From NCBI GenBank assembly GCA_963693365.1, contig CAVNZM010000009.1:7874001-7938000 (forward strand): 64,000 nt of DNA, given 5' to 3'. Below the pieces are notes generated by a model. That model had not been told where the DNA came from and did not search any database. It saw only the letters and a list, made by a program, of their open reading frames with translations. Shown here in pieces: positions 1 through 35,402 of this stretch. The DNA is from Amoebidium appalachense. Its lineage: Eukaryota > Ichthyosporea. Every line of letters starts with the position of its first letter. Within the stretch, counting starts at the first letter, position 1. The translations under genes were made by a program, and so were the position numbers.

Positions 1-36
1 TGTAGACAATCACCCGACCAGAAGGAACTAATCCAG

Positions 37-170
37 CTAGGGGTGAATGCACAAAGCCGTAGCTGTGATTGTGGGACCATATGTACACCACTACGCGACT
101 TATCGATGACTATCTAGTGTTTTTTGATAAAATGAGCAGTTTATGCCCAAACCGAAATAGATGCACATAC
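37..170 (+). repeat. Dispersed repeat R1, copy a
   Basis: This is the first of three related segments sharing GGTGAATGCACAAAGC, then a CTGTGATTGTGGGAC block, CTTATCGATG and a final GATGCACA. The other copies are at 1099-1210 and 2640-2768, about 1.06 and 1.54 kb further on. Similarity also extends into flanking parts (compare 590-690 with 1810-1910, and 1000-1090 with 2550-2640). The unit is therefore probably longer than 1 kb, with G tracts of variable length inside it. Confidence 0.7.
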
Positions 171-1098
171 TACCGGGCTGTTCAATGCCAAGGTATTTCG
201 ATATACATGTATCCTCATCCTGAGTGGTGGTCAGGTGATTGGTAAAGGAGAGAGAAAGGGGGTGGGTGAAGGATGGGAGAAGGGTGGGTGTTTGGGTGGC
301 TCACCCCTGGCAATGGGGGGAGGGGGAGGGGGAGGGGGGAGGGGGGAGGAGGGGGGGGGGGGGGCGAGCAGATGGGGGGCGGGGCGGGGGGGCGGGGGGG
401 GGGGGGAGAGAGGGGGGAGGGAGCAAATGGGTGGAGAGGCCACGTGGATGGGAGGGTGGGTGTGGGGGTAGTGTGGATGCTGCCCAGAATGGGGGGAGGG
501 GGAGGGGAGGGGGAGGGGGGAAGGGGGGGGGCTGGGGGCAGCCAACATGTATAGTTATTGAGTAGCTGTCAGGGTCAATCTTTTAACCTTTGGGGTGTTC
601 TTTGTGGGCGGCCTCAAAAAGCAAAGTCTGGGAACAACAACTCAGTCACCAGTGAGATTGTTTGGTAAATGCAGAGGGGGTGGGTTGCCGGGGGCTCTGT
701 GTACATGCAAGGAGGTAATGGGAAGGGAATAAGCTCAGTGGCTTGGTAATATGCTATGTGCCTCAGTACGTGTTGAATTGGTAGCTGGTGGGAACTTCGA
801 ATGATTAAAGTCACACATGACATTTGTGTTGTGTGTGTGGGAGGGTGTTGGTGGATGGGGGTGGCCCACGGTGGGTGGGTGGGGGTGGGGGTGGGGTTGG
901 GTGGAGAGGGGAGGGAGGGGAGGGATGAAGTGGAAAATTATGAGTGATTGAGGGTGGGTCAGTCATGGAAGGGATTTTGGTTAATGGTTGTGGGTGACCT
1001 TTTGGCAAAATCTGCCTCTTCCTGATTGACGACGAGGATTGCAACCACTATAGTGGCATGCAAATATATGGGCGGTCACCCAGCTAGCAATCAATTTC

Positions 1099-1210
1099 AG
1101 CTGGTGGTGAATGCACAAAGCCGTGGCTGTGATTGTGGGACCATATGTAGACCCGTGACTGTGGGGCTTATCGATGGCTTTGCCTGCAAAAAATGAGCAA
1201 GTTAGGGCAA
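1099..1210 (+). repeat. Dispersed repeat R1, copy b
   Basis: Second copy of the R1 core, with the same order of conserved blocks as at 37-170 and 2640-2768. The preceding 1000-1098 part resembles 2550-2639, including a shared GGTCACCCA block. Confidence 0.7.
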
Positions 1211-1532
1211 CACCGAAAGGGATGCACATATGATTGACTGTGTGCTAGGAATCGTTAACTATATGCTTCTTCACTGCAAACTTATCCCCCCCCCCCCCCC
1301 CCCCCCCCGCCTGGGTGGGGCATCCCCACCGCACAGCCCTGACGCCCCCAACATTTCACACTATGCATTGCCCTCCTTTCTCTCACAATCCCCCCCCTCC
1401 CCCTCCCCCCCCCCCCCCCCCTCCCCCCACCCACCCACCCACCCAACCGCGCACATACACGAAACAAAAAAACCCAACTAGATGTTCAATTCCCTTCGAC
1501 GTCCCAAGTATGTCATGCTTCTTTTTTTTTTG

Positions 1533-1622
<90 letters not shown>

Positions 1623-1726
1623 GTTGTGAACAATCTGAGCTTGTGTGGTGGTGATTGATAAAGGGCGAGAAAGCGGGTGGGTGACGGATGGGGGAAGGTT
1701 GGGTGTTTGGGTTGGCTCTCGGCTGG

Positions 1727-1766
<40 letters not shown>

Positions 1767-2360
1767 CAAGTGAATAGTTGTTAAGCAGCTGTTGAGGAAT
1801 CTTCTCAACTATGTATCGGGGTGTACTGTGTGGGCAGCATGGAAAGCCAAATATTGGAGCCACAAATCCAGTCGCATGGCATTGTTGGTGGATATAGAAG
1901 GGGTCGGTGGCCGGAGTATCTGCATGCACTACGGGACTTCTTGATGGTTTTCTTTTTAGAAATCATTCAGTTAGACTGTTAATGAGGCTAGTCTCTCATC
2001 CTCCTTCACCGCTCAAATTCATCGGGGGGAGGGGGGGGGGGGGGGGGAGGGGAAGGGTGGCATCCCAGCCCTGAGACCCCAAACCTAGGGGCATCCCCTC
2101 CCCTCGTCCCCACACAAAAACTTCCAATGATATCCGGCTTCCCCGTTTGGCAATACCCCAAGCACTCATTTCTCGTATTTCTAGAAGTGCTGAGGGGAGG
2201 AGGGGGTGGAGGGGCAGAAGGGGTTTTGGGCCCAAGGGAGGGGGAGGGAGGGCTTGCTACATGCCCCAGTACTTGTCAAACTGGTGCGGGGCCTTCGAGT
2301 GATCAAGCCAAAAATGGCACAGTGTTTGTGTGTTTGGGTAAGTGTGGTTGGGTGTGACAC

Positions 2361-2379
2361 TGTGTGTGTGTGTGTGTGT

Positions 2380-2427
<48 letters not shown>

Positions 2428-2465
2428 AGGGTTGGAAGAAGGGGGGGGAGGGGCCCGGGGGGGAA

Positions 2466-2508
<43 letters not shown>
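2361..2508 (+). repeat. (TG)n array followed by a G tract
   Basis: TG repeats, interrupted once by CACG, run to about 2427. They are followed by a G-rich stretch ending in about 40 G. Confidence 0.9.
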
Positions 2509-2639
2509 CTCGGTGAAATGGAAAATAGCTATGGTGACATTTTCGCATTCCACCTTTTGGAAAGGAAAACAAGACTCGTCTGCAATCACCATAGCGGTGT
2601 GCATTTTAGTGGGTGGTCACCCAAGTAGTCAGATTAAAT

Positions 2640-2768
2640 TCAGCTGGTGGTGAATGCACAAAGCTGTGGCTGTGATTGTGGGACGATGTGCATGTCACTA
2701 CAGAACCTATCGATGGCTTTGTTTTTAGAAATGAGCAGTTATGGCCACAATCGAAATGGATGCACACG
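2640..2768 (+). repeat. Dispersed repeat R1, copy c
   Basis: Third copy of the R1 core. It keeps GGTGAATGCACAAAGC, the CTGTGATTGTGGGAC block, CTATCGATGG and the AATGAGCAGTTATGGCC region also seen in copy a. No open frame is shared by the three copies, so this looks like non-coding or decayed repeat DNA. Confidence 0.65.
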
Positions 2769-2869
2769 ATTCGTTTACTAAGGACAGTTTCTTATATCCT
2801 AGCTCCGGATCCTTTTACCACTTCACATTCCCCGCTTTCCCTCCCCTCACTCCCCACTCCCCCGGGGCC

Positions 2870-2925
<56 letters not shown>

Positions 2926-4240
2926 TCCCCACCCCACAGCCCTTCGGCCACCTTCGAAACCCCCCAAATTCGATCCCGGGCCATTGTCCTCGCCGGCTCT
3001 AAACCCCATACCCCCCCCCCCCCCCCCCCCCCCCCACACAAAATAAAAAAAATAAAAAAAAATAAAAATAAAAATAAAAATAAGCTAAATTATTCTTGAA
3101 AACAGGGATCCGATTTCTTTTTCATACCCCAGGGGATCATTTATCGAATTTGTAGGATGGAAAAGGGGGAAGAAGGTGGGGGATTAGAGAGAGGAGGTGG
3201 GGGAGGTGGGGGGATTGGAAAGAGGTGTGAGCTGCACTGGTGGGAAGGTGATTGATAAGTCGGGGACAACGGGGGGTGGGTGAGGAATGATAAGTTATTG
3301 GGTTGGCTCGAAAACTCCCCAGGGGAGTGGGGGGAGATGGGAGAGGTGAGGGTAGAGAAGGTGGAATGGGAGGGGTTAGGGTTAGGATTTTGGGGGAGGG
3401 GAAAGGGAAGGGTCATGGGACCGCGGGGGGGGGGGGGGGGGGGGGGCAGGGCACAATTATTGACAACCTGCAGTCTTGTACAACCTGTTCAACTACTCAT
3501 ATGATGCCTTTGAACCCCAGAGTGAAAGAAAGAGACCGAAAAGGAAGTACGACCGGGGGGGGGGGGGGGGGGGGGGGGGGAGGGAGGGACGCATGTTTGT
3601 GGCTTTTTAATTTATTGGTAACACCACATCCCACCAACAGGGCAGATTTGTTTGTAACGATTACATGCTGGGAGCTGAACACACAGCACCTAGGGACCAT
3701 TGCACTTTATTGGACGCTCCCTCACATCACTTGTCAAAGTTAAGTATTCCAAACTAGCCGTGCACACGAAACCAGAAACCACCAAATCAATCAGAAATGT
3801 TGAAATACAAGCACACACTATTTTATGTAGTAACGTGCCTACACACCGTAAGCGAGCGTCACATATCATCTGTCTCCTGATAGTATTTATCGTTGAATAT
3901 AATATTTCATCAAATACCCCATATCCCACATTTGCCAACTCACTATTCACTACCACTGGCTCTAAGGTGTACCTCAAGCAAATTACCTAACTATTATATA
4001 TATCGGCGATTTTGTTCAAACATATGCTCATGGCATCAGACGCGCGTATGTTGTGGCTCAACTATAACAAACGTAATTAACGTGGGTGATAAGGTGTATT
4101 ATCTAAATGCATTCACAATTCATACCCTACATCAAAAAAGAAAGGGTTGATACACGACCCTGGAATTAAACGAACATCATCACCATTTGTCTTATGCCTG
4201 TGCCACGAAACTACCAAGATACACCCTATCCAATCCCCCC

Positions 4241-4279
<39 letters not shown>

Positions 4280-4365
4280 CCAAAAAAAAAGACCGCCCTT
4301 ATGACGTTTTATTATGCCAAGGTCCACACGCATAGTGGAACGCATATACTGCAATGCACACGCGG

Positions 4366-4445
<80 letters not shown>

Positions 4446-4479
4446 CCCCCCCTCCCCCCCGCCCCCAAAAAAACACACG

Positions 4480-4524
<45 letters not shown>

Positions 4525-4528
4525 GTCC

Positions 4529-4559
<31 letters not shown>

Positions 4560-4653
4560 ATGCGCACACACATACACACAGACACAGCCACCGTACACAC
4601 AGCCTAACCAACCCCACCCCTAGAAAACTACCCAACAAAAAAGACAGTCACTT

Positions 4654-22898
<18,245 letters not shown>

Positions 22899-23625
22899 CT
22901 AAGAGTCCAAAGTAGACGCAGAATCGGCTAATAAAACATGCTCCGTGCAGGACAAACCACCTACACCTACACTGTATGTGCTTAAAAGGAAAAACGCTGC
23001 TGGATGTTGATTTTATATAGATTAGCCCTAATTTATTTAAGTACTCCCCATCATAACAAGAACATGTCACAACCCACAAAAGTTCTGCATGAAACGACGT
23101 CATTTGGTGTGGTGCGTCTGTTCACGTCCGTTATTTGCCCGCCTCAAGGAGAATATCACAGTTGGATCTGTAAACTCATGATTGGCAAAGCTTATTTTAT
23201 ATACATAATTTTAAAGAATGACTCGCCTATAAGTTAGTTTTTAACATTCATCTAAACTGTGATTAAAAAAGCAACAAAATAGCCTTGCTTTTTATTGGAT
23301 AATAGAATGAAAGAGCCAATCAGCATGTTCTACATTCCTCCATAGATCCCCCCCCCCCGCCATATGTTCCACCCTCCCCGCTTCCTCCCCTCCTCCCCGC
23401 CCTCCCTCCGCCCCTCTCCCCGGAGACGCAACCTGTCTCCCTTTGAGCCGCTTGAACTGTCCCAGGATCGTTAAGTGAACTGCCCCAGGATTCCGATTTT
23501 CGCAGCTTTCCAGGTGCACGTGCATGCACACGTGTGTGTACACGTGGGTATTCACACAGTGGCACAGCCCATGGCCACAGGCCAACGATGATGGAGGAGG
23601 ATCGAGGGGTGTGTAGTTTGTGTGA

Positions 23626-23626
23626 C

Positions 23627-23668
<42 letters not shown>

Positions 23669-23688
23669 TGCATGCAGGTTCGTGTGTG

Positions 23689-23720
<32 letters not shown>

Positions 23721-23729
23721 CATGCAGGT

Positions 23730-23774
<45 letters not shown>
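23626..23774 (+). repeat. (GT)n array with CATGCAGGTTC interruptions
   Basis: GT repeats broken by two copies of GTGCATGCAGGTTC (about 23670 and 23720). This suggests internal duplication of the array. Confidence 0.9.
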
Positions 23775-23782
<8 letters not shown>

Positions 23783-24429
23783 GGTGTGTGGGTGGATGGG
23801 TGGGTGTCCACGTGTGTAAACATGTGTGTAGCATGTGTTCGTGTGTACGTGTCACATGTCACGCGTGTGTACACGTGTGACTGTCCATGTGTGCATGTAC
23901 TGTGGCTTGTGTACGGAAATCGAGTGCATTTCTTTTTCACCTTTTTCGTTTGTGTCACGGTGTGGGTGTGGATGTGTGGGTGGGTGGGTGGGTCATGGCG
24001 GGTGGGTGTGCACGTGGGTGCGGGCCGGGTGTGTGTCTGTGTCTGTATCACACCACGTGCCTGTGAAGTCTGTGAGCCACGGTGTGTGGGCAAGCGTTAC
24101 ATATCTGCATTTTTTTTTATTATACCACCAGTCTACCACCAGTCTCTGTTTCTCATGTTCTCTTCTCCTCCCGAGGCCCTCTCTCACGCGCTCTCTAAAT
24201 CTCTCTTTCTCGCTTGATGTCCCCCCCCCCCCCCTCCCCCTGGTACCTCTCTCCCCTCCCCCGCTCTCAATCTCTATTTCAAGCTTTCTCTCTTCCCCAG
24301 TCTCTCACGTCACTCTCTTTCTCTCCCCCCCCCCCCCCCCCCCCCCCTCTCTCTCACAGTCAGCCAGACTGCTGTCTCTATCCCCCCCGCCTCTCTCACA
24401 CTTCCCTCTCCCTCTCAGTCTGTCCATCC

Positions 24430-24486
<57 letters not shown>

Positions 24487-24992
24487 CCTCTCCCTCTTTA
24501 CCTTCCTCCCTATCGCTAGAGACCCTCTCTCTCCATATCTCCTCTCTCACTTCGTTTTTCAATCTTTTATTTTTTTTTTTTTAAGGGGGGGGGAGGGGGG
24601 GGGGGGGGGGGGGGAGGGGGGGACAAGTTGTCGGTTTGATCCATGCCTGGCTCCTGGTAGTTTTTGCAATAATTTTATTTACTTTGGCAATGCTCGTAAA
24701 TCATGAATAGATGAGATATATCACAGACTCTGGTCTTTAGCAAAGAAGAAGACACTACCAATATGTATAACGTATCAACATGGCATGGGCAAAAATACCC
24801 CCCCCCCCCCCCCCCCTCCCCCCCCCCCCCCACCCACCCACCCACCCACCCACCCCTCCCCTCTAGGGATCTCTCTTCTTTTCTTTTTCTTCTCTTTGCA
24901 TGGGGATACCCTTTTTTTCCCCCATTCTTAAATAATTTTTACGTTAACAGCACAATATGTTCAACATTATTTGTATCCACATCAACTCTATG

Positions 24993-24995
<3 letters not shown>

Positions 24996-25059
<64 letters not shown>

Positions 25060-25064
25060 GTGTT
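24996..25064 (+). repeat. (GT)n microsatellite
   Basis: About 69 bp of GT in the gene-free region between the TCP11-type and exon-module genes. Confidence 0.9.
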
Positions 25065-25462
25065 GGGGAGGTATAGGAAGGATAAGTATGTGACTTGTGG
25101 ATATGCCGGATGATTGGGTACTAATGTGGCTAATTAGTAAGTGTGATCCATCAACACACACACTGATAATTGTCATTTCTGTAAATGCATTGACTAGGCT
25201 TGAATATACCCTTGGCAGGGAGTCTCGTGTGGACACTTGGCCTTGAAGGTGCACATGTATGTGTGCGTGTTCCATAAACGCAAAGGTTTATAGTGACGGT
25301 GTAAGCAAAGTTTTTGCATGGTGCACGAAGCAAACATGGCCCGGGGGGGAGGGGGCGGAGGGGGGGGGGGGGGGGGGGGTGGGGGGGGGGCTGTATATAA
25401 CTTGTATGTGCAAGTAGAGGAAAAAGGGAGGTGGGGGGGGGGGGGGTTGGAGCCGTGCATAC

Positions 25463-25543
25463 CTTTCCAGAGGGGAAGGGGCAGGCATGTGGCCAGGCCG
25501 ATGATGATTGGCTCTCGGGGTCGAACGGGACACCACACCGCAC
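25463..25543 (-). pseudogene. Possible decayed exon module A copy
   Basis: On the minus strand an AG acceptor at 25544 is followed by 81 bases containing CGAGAGCCAATCA and then a GTATGC donor, with the same phase-2/phase-2 length class as module A of the gene at 26835-31096. A second remnant at about 25875-25918 has AG, then GCCAAGTCACGTGCC and CAGCCAATCAG. Both lie beyond that gene's stop codon, so they may be relics or exons of alternative transcripts. Confidence 0.35.
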
Positions 25544-26834
25544 CTGGGGGGTTCACTGTCAGTGGGCTGGGATTGGGGGGGGGGGGGGGGGGGGGGGGGG
25601 GAGGGAAAGAGGGCGGTGCTGGTGGTTGTGGTGGACGTGGTGGTGATGGGGTGGTGTGTGTGTGTGGAGCGGGGGGGGAGGGGAGGGAGGGGGGAGGGGG
25701 GGGTAGGGGGCTGGGAGGAAGCGGGGAGAGAGAGATTTCCAAATGGGTTTGGGCAATGACTGGCACAGGCATATTTGGGTAGGGTTTCCAGGGGGAGGCG
25801 GGAGGGGGGGGGTCATCCGTACCGGCAGTGTGTTGGTGTTGTGCATGCCGGCCGTCACAGCTCAAGGCGGTGGGGGTGGAGGGTTGCTGATTGGCTGACA
25901 GGCACGTGACTTGGCCTGTGACAAAGATATGGTGTAACCATGTGCTCCTTTAAGCCGCAGCATTAAAGACAACGTGCTGATAAGTGCAACCAAGCAGAAA
26001 CGCTCAAAATCACAAATCACCTATTTTCTGACCGACTTTGGAAAGGGGTCATCTATCAACTATCAACCCATTTTCCCTTATCTTTTTCCCCGATACTCCA
26101 TTTCTGTGCCACGTTCTCTCACTCTGCTCTTCTCCCTCTCTCGCCTACCCACTTCTTCTGTGCGTGCAAACCTGTTTGTTTGTTCCAGTCATTCTGCTTC
26201 ACTTCTCCAACAGAGGTGTGCATGTCTGTCTGTGTGTACGAATATGTTATGGGCATGGGTTTGTGTGCCCATGGCTCACGAGCATCGCATTGTATTATGT
26301 GTCTTCCCTAATCTCTATACCTTTTTTCTTTTTGGCGTGGTTGTGGCAGGTATTTGTGTGTGTGTGTGTGTGCGCACACGCGGGACTGCTTCTGTCTATA
26401 CTATCTTCTTAATTTAACTTTTCCACGTTTTATGTAATTCTTTATTTATTCTTTTTTTTTTTTTCCTTTTTTTTGGGGGGGGAAGGGGGGGGGGGGGGGG
26501 GAGGGGGGGGGGAAGGGGGGGGGGGGGGTGTTGGGGTGTTTACCATAGAATGCTAGTGCACCGTTGTGTCACCAATCTAGAACTTGTGAGGAAGAGAAGG
26601 GGCGGCGGCTTGAATTCCCCTGCGGGAGTGTGGGAGGGATATATCAGAAACTGATATTAGACTAGATGGCCAATGGTATCCAATCTTTGTTGACCATATT
26701 TGGAGCATTCAACCCAAGAGAGCAGCAGCACACAAGCTAAGAATTGAGGCACATAGTTCCCCTGGGAAAACAACCGACCACATTGCAATAATTCTTATGG
26801 ACTGACTGAACCAATCAGATAGGATGTTCACGTA

Positions 26835-31096
<4,262 letters not shown>

Positions 31097-31523
31097 TGGC
31101 AGCTGGCCACGATCAGCCTCCTTGATTGGCTCAAGATCACGTGGTCATTTTGCACCATCCAAATATGGCCTGGGCAGGGAATCACATTAGCTGTTTCGAA
31201 ACTGCAGTCTCCAATCACATGTACATGCACAATGTGTAATGGTGCAAGTAGTGATTTTTTTGGTTCCTGCAACGACAATTCCAACCCTTCACCGTGAATT
31301 TCGAAAAACCGTATACAATTGTATAGGTAAAGTCTGTGGCATGTTGGCTGTTCGTGCGTGTGTCTTTGAAAACCAGCATCAAAAAGGTGAAGAGGAAAAG
31401 GAGGGGGTGGGCCGGGGCGATGTTACCGTACCATATGTAAGGAAATGCTAGCTAGAGCGGGAAGGGGTGTGGGTGTGGGTATGGGGTGTGGGGAGGGGTG
31501 ATGTGTGTGTGTGTAGGGGGGAA

Positions 31524-31567
<44 letters not shown>

Positions 31568-31664
31568 GGGGGGGGGGGGGGGGCACAGGGGGACATACAC
31601 AATGCAGGGCTCAGGCGTCTGGTGTGGGGGACGATGCAAGCAGGGGCAGAAAACATGCGGAGAC

Positions 31665-32344
31665 TTAGGAGGGTCTTTTCTGCAACGTTGGAGGCAGATG
31701 CATGTTTTCCTCTGCAACTAGCTCATCCATCGCACTGCATGTGGCCTCTGCATATCTGTGATGGGTGTTGGTATTTAAGTGAGTGTGGTGGTTGGGGGGG
31801 GGGGGGGGGGGGAGGGGGGGGGGGGGGGGGGAGGGGGGGGGAGGGGGGAGGGAAGGGTGGGAGGGAAGGGGGGAGGGGAGGAGGGGGAGGTATTCTGATT
31901 ATTGTTTCTGCGTTATAGCATGTACTTATTCCTTGTATGTTGTTTTCTTGCAGTGGGGGTGGAAGAGGGTGAGTAGGATAACTGGTCCTTGCACCGGAGA
32001 GCTCATTAACCGGACACCAGATTCGGTCTTGTGATTGGTTCTAACCAGATTCAGTCGTGACGTAAACAATGGATTTGATTGGTTGCCCAAACCGGTATGG
32101 GCACCACTATCTTACTGGGGGTTAAAATATTGCATAGACCACTGGACTGTCAGGTTAATGTTAATCTATGGCGGGGAGGATTTCTGAGCATTATTTCTAG
32201 CATATACTTTTTTCCTTGCATGTGCAATGGAGGTCGAAGAGAGAGGGGGCAACTGAGGATGAAAAAAGGAGGTACTGTAAAAGGGGAGGGGAGGGGAGGG
32301 CGACACACGAAAAAGTTAAACCAGTTCAGGAATGAAGAAGAAAT

Positions 32345-32375
<31 letters not shown>

Positions 32376-33062
32376 AGGGGATGGGGGGAATGACTATTTG
32401 TGCTTTAAAGGAGGGTGTGAAACATGGAAACAAGGATGTATGTCTATTCTTTTGTGTGTTTTTTTTTTTTGGGGGGGGGGGGGGGGAGGGGAGGAGCGAG
32501 CAAGAGGGGCAGCCGGGGGCGGGGGGGGGATGTGGGGTGGGTGGGGGGAGGGGGGAGGGGGTTAACTCACGGCAGCCATTGTTTAAATTTCTGGGCCAGC
32601 TGCAGCATTTCTGTGGCGTCATCTTGCATTGTCCTCATGGCCACGGCACCGAGGCCAAGGGCCCGCTGGCGGTCCAAAATGACCGTGTGCCGGCACTGCA
32701 CCAGCACACACAGCTCGCCCTCCAGCCCACAAAGCACACGGTCGAGCTCCACGCTGTGTGGGCATGTGTTAGAAAAGAGGTGTAAGGGGGGAGGGGGGGG
32801 GGGGGGAGGGGAAGGGGAGACACGGACGGGGGGAGGGGAGGGGGGAATGTGGGAGGGGAAGGGGGGGGAAGAGGGGGGGGGAGGGAGGGAAGGTACTGAT
32901 ATTGCACAGGAAAACACAGGACATGGTGCACATTGTCCGTTGTGCTTAGGTGATACGTCTGTATACTCCACACACGTGCGTAGATTTAAAGACATTGCAC
33001 AAGGGGGCGCACGATTACTGTAACATACTGATTACATACACATGTGCGCGTGCGCGCGCGCG

Positions 33063-33161
<99 letters not shown>

Positions 33162-33271
33162 GCACACACACACACAGACACGTACATGTCAGCTTGTGAA
33201 GGCCCCTCCTCTGCCTGTTTCTCAGCCGTTTCTTCCTTCACTCCACCGCCATTGCTGGTTGGAACACACAT
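31665..33271 (-). CDS. Paralogue of the exon-module gene (gene M2), 3 exons
   Basis: Exons: 33271-33186, 32753-32571 and 31734-31665 (TAA). Phases agree and the product is 112 residues from MCVPTS; an in-frame ATG at 33343 would add 24. The first exon ends in an acidic stretch ([18 protein letters not shown]) much like the start of gene M1 (EVKEENNEQSKPNVPEE). The second exon is 183 bases, exactly the length of the second exon of M1, and both encode a short helix around a GLE core ([18 protein letters not shown]). The third exon encodes [10 protein letters not shown] and ends the frame. Tandem duplication followed by divergence is the simplest reading. The function is unknown, and a single larger M2+M1 gene cannot be excluded. 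Confidence 0.5.
33066..33176 (+). repeat. (CA)n microsatellite
   Basis: About 110 bp of CA with a few CATA and CGCA units, in the first intron of gene M2. It is preceded by a GC-alternating run (33047-33064). Confidence 0.95.
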
Positions 33272-33795
33272 ACTAGTGAGGGTGTTGCTGGGAGTGCCGG
33301 GGAAAGCAACAAACCGAGCATCAAGGAGGGTGCTCCCCAGCATGCGGCAGCCGGCGCTGCGGCCGTCAAAAGGTCAAATGTGCCCAAGGCTGTACGGACA
33401 TGTAAGTGGCATTGCTCATACCGTATCAACTGACTGTGATACTACTATGTAATTCGTATTAAGCGACATTTTTTAAACTGCACTGACCAAGTACCCCCGT
33501 TCTGTCCCCCTCGTAACTCCATCCCCCTTGTTCTACGGAAACTTTATTCAAGGGGGGGGGAGGGTGAGGGTGGGGGCGGTGGAGGGGGGGGGGGGGGGGG
33601 GACGGTGGGGTGGAGGGGGCGGAGGAGGGAGGGAGGGAGGAGGAAGGGGGCAGGGGGACAAGTGGTGGCTGGGCCAGGGGAATTTCAGCCCGAACCGTTG
33701 AAATTGTCATAGCATTACACGTTTCTATCAATATCGGAACGCACTCATTATATACGTGCCGTACTGCGGGTCAAGAAGACATCAGAGTCGATTCG

Positions 33796-34000
33796 ATGAT
33801 TTATTTGCACAACTCCACTGCACAAAACCCACTGTACAGTATAAATGCGAATGTCCCAGGACGGACTCTAACAAACGCAAACCGGTTTTCCAGATACGCT
33901 TTTCTCGCCAATCCTATGCTGTCCTCCCAACTGGAGAATGATGCCCTGTATGGTGCGCAGTTGGGTGCTCAGAGCCTGGCCCAGGGTGTTCAATCCGGTA

Positions 34001-34040
<40 letters not shown>

Positions 34041-34078
34041 ACAAAAACACACACACACACGCGCGCGCGCGCGCACAC

Positions 34079-34173
<95 letters not shown>

Positions 34174-34815
34174 AAGTTCCCCCGTTGGATTCCCCCATCC
34201 CCCCCCCCCCCCCCCCCCCTCCTCCCCCACAACTCAACTGCCACTTTTGAAGGTCATCCCGCCCCCCTCCCCCCTCCCTCTCCCCCCTGTTTTGAAGGTC
34301 AGCCCACTTCCCCCTCCCCTCCCCCCCCCCTCCCCCTCCCCCTCCGCCCGGGTCCCCCCCTTCCTTCCCACGGGTCCCCCCCCCCCCTCCCCCCGCACCG
34401 TGTTGTTCTCGTTGTACTGTCAAATTCACCTCTTCAAGTGCCCCCTCCCCCCTCCCTCTCCCCCCCCCTCCTGCCCTCACCCCCTTATTTCCTGTCCAAC
34501 ACTCTCCTCTTTCTCTGTATCCCCCCTCCCCCACCTATCCGCTCTGCGTTCAAGCTCAGCAATACATCCCCTTCCGCCCACCCTCCCCACTTTACACACA
34601 GGCACCGTGCACGCACACGCGAGCTCGCGCATGTGCATGTGTGACACGGCACACGAACAACAGCACTGCAGTCATGTTCTTTTAGTTTTCACTGCCATTA
34701 CCGATTTTTAAGCAAGTGTGATACTTGGGGAACTATTGCAGAGACCTTGCGGAAGTCGAGGAGATTTGGGGTCTCACAGGTCCATCCCGTAAGCCTAACT
34801 TACAGCTGTTTTGCC

Positions 34816-34847
<32 letters not shown>

Positions 34848-35366
34848 GCCCTTCCAATTTTTTCTACAAACATCATAGTCACGTTAATAATACCGTTCTG
34901 AATGTTTATTGATTCGTCCTAGAGTACCCACGTTGACCTTATGCTGCTCGTACAGTACTGTGTGATAGCTTTTGTGCCTTCCTCACGAAGTCTTAGCATC
35001 CACAGGTAGCGGTAAGTCTGATGGCCAGCAGGCAGCCAAAGGTTCCCCCAAGGCCAGCGTTTCGAACGTGTCTGGGCCAGATGCAACTGGGAAACCAGTT
35101 GTAAAGAATGAGTATTTATCCCCCCCACCCCCCACCCCCCACCCCCTCCCCCTCCCCCCCCCCCCCCCCCCCCCCCCCCCAAATATAAAAATAAGAAAAA
35201 ATAATCATTCTCTTTTTATATGCTGACACCCAATTCGAGTAGAGTAAAAAGTGTTCGCCACGGTAACGGCTCCTTCCGAAGTCTTCCTTAATTTTCGAAG
35301 TCTTTTTTTTTTTTTTTTTTTTTTTTTTGCCCTCCCTTTTTGTCTTCTTTTTGGTGCCGGGTGGGG

Positions 35367-35402
<36 letters not shown>

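Larger units (their letters stand above)
1..4653. other. Gene-free region with simple repeats and a dispersed repeat
   Basis: I see no supportable gene here. The stretch holds G-rich tracts (around 310-540, 1535-1621, 2467-2508, 2873-2923, 3556-3580), C tracts (1286-1308, 4238-4277), a (TG)n array near 2361-2427 and (CA)n arrays near 4366-4443 and 4484-4522. It also carries three degenerate copies of a longer repeat, listed separately. The part from 3600 to 4150 is unique, AT-richer sequence without recognisable coding. The open frames here translate to runs of Gly, Pro, Thr-His or Cys-Val and are artefacts of the repeats. The 3' end of the TCP11-type gene lies at 4654. Confidence 0.7.
22899..26834. 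other. Intergenic or 5' region with repeats and decayed exon modules
   Basis: This lies between the 5' part of the TCP11-type gene and the 3' end of the exon-module gene, both minus strand. It probably contains the unresolved first exon(s) of the TCP11-type gene. I see a (GT)n array (23626-23774), a (CT)n array (24432-24480), C tracts at 24323-24346 and 24800-24830, (GT)n at 24996-25064, G tracts around 25340-25700 and T/G tracts at 26450-26528. Remnants of exon module A are listed separately. I cannot support any other gene. Confidence 0.5.

Noticed and set aside
23462-23530. Possible additional minus-strand 5' exon of the TCP11-type gene (ILGQFKRLKGRQ)
   Set aside because: Its donor phase (0) does not fit the next exon at 22898, which needs phase 1.
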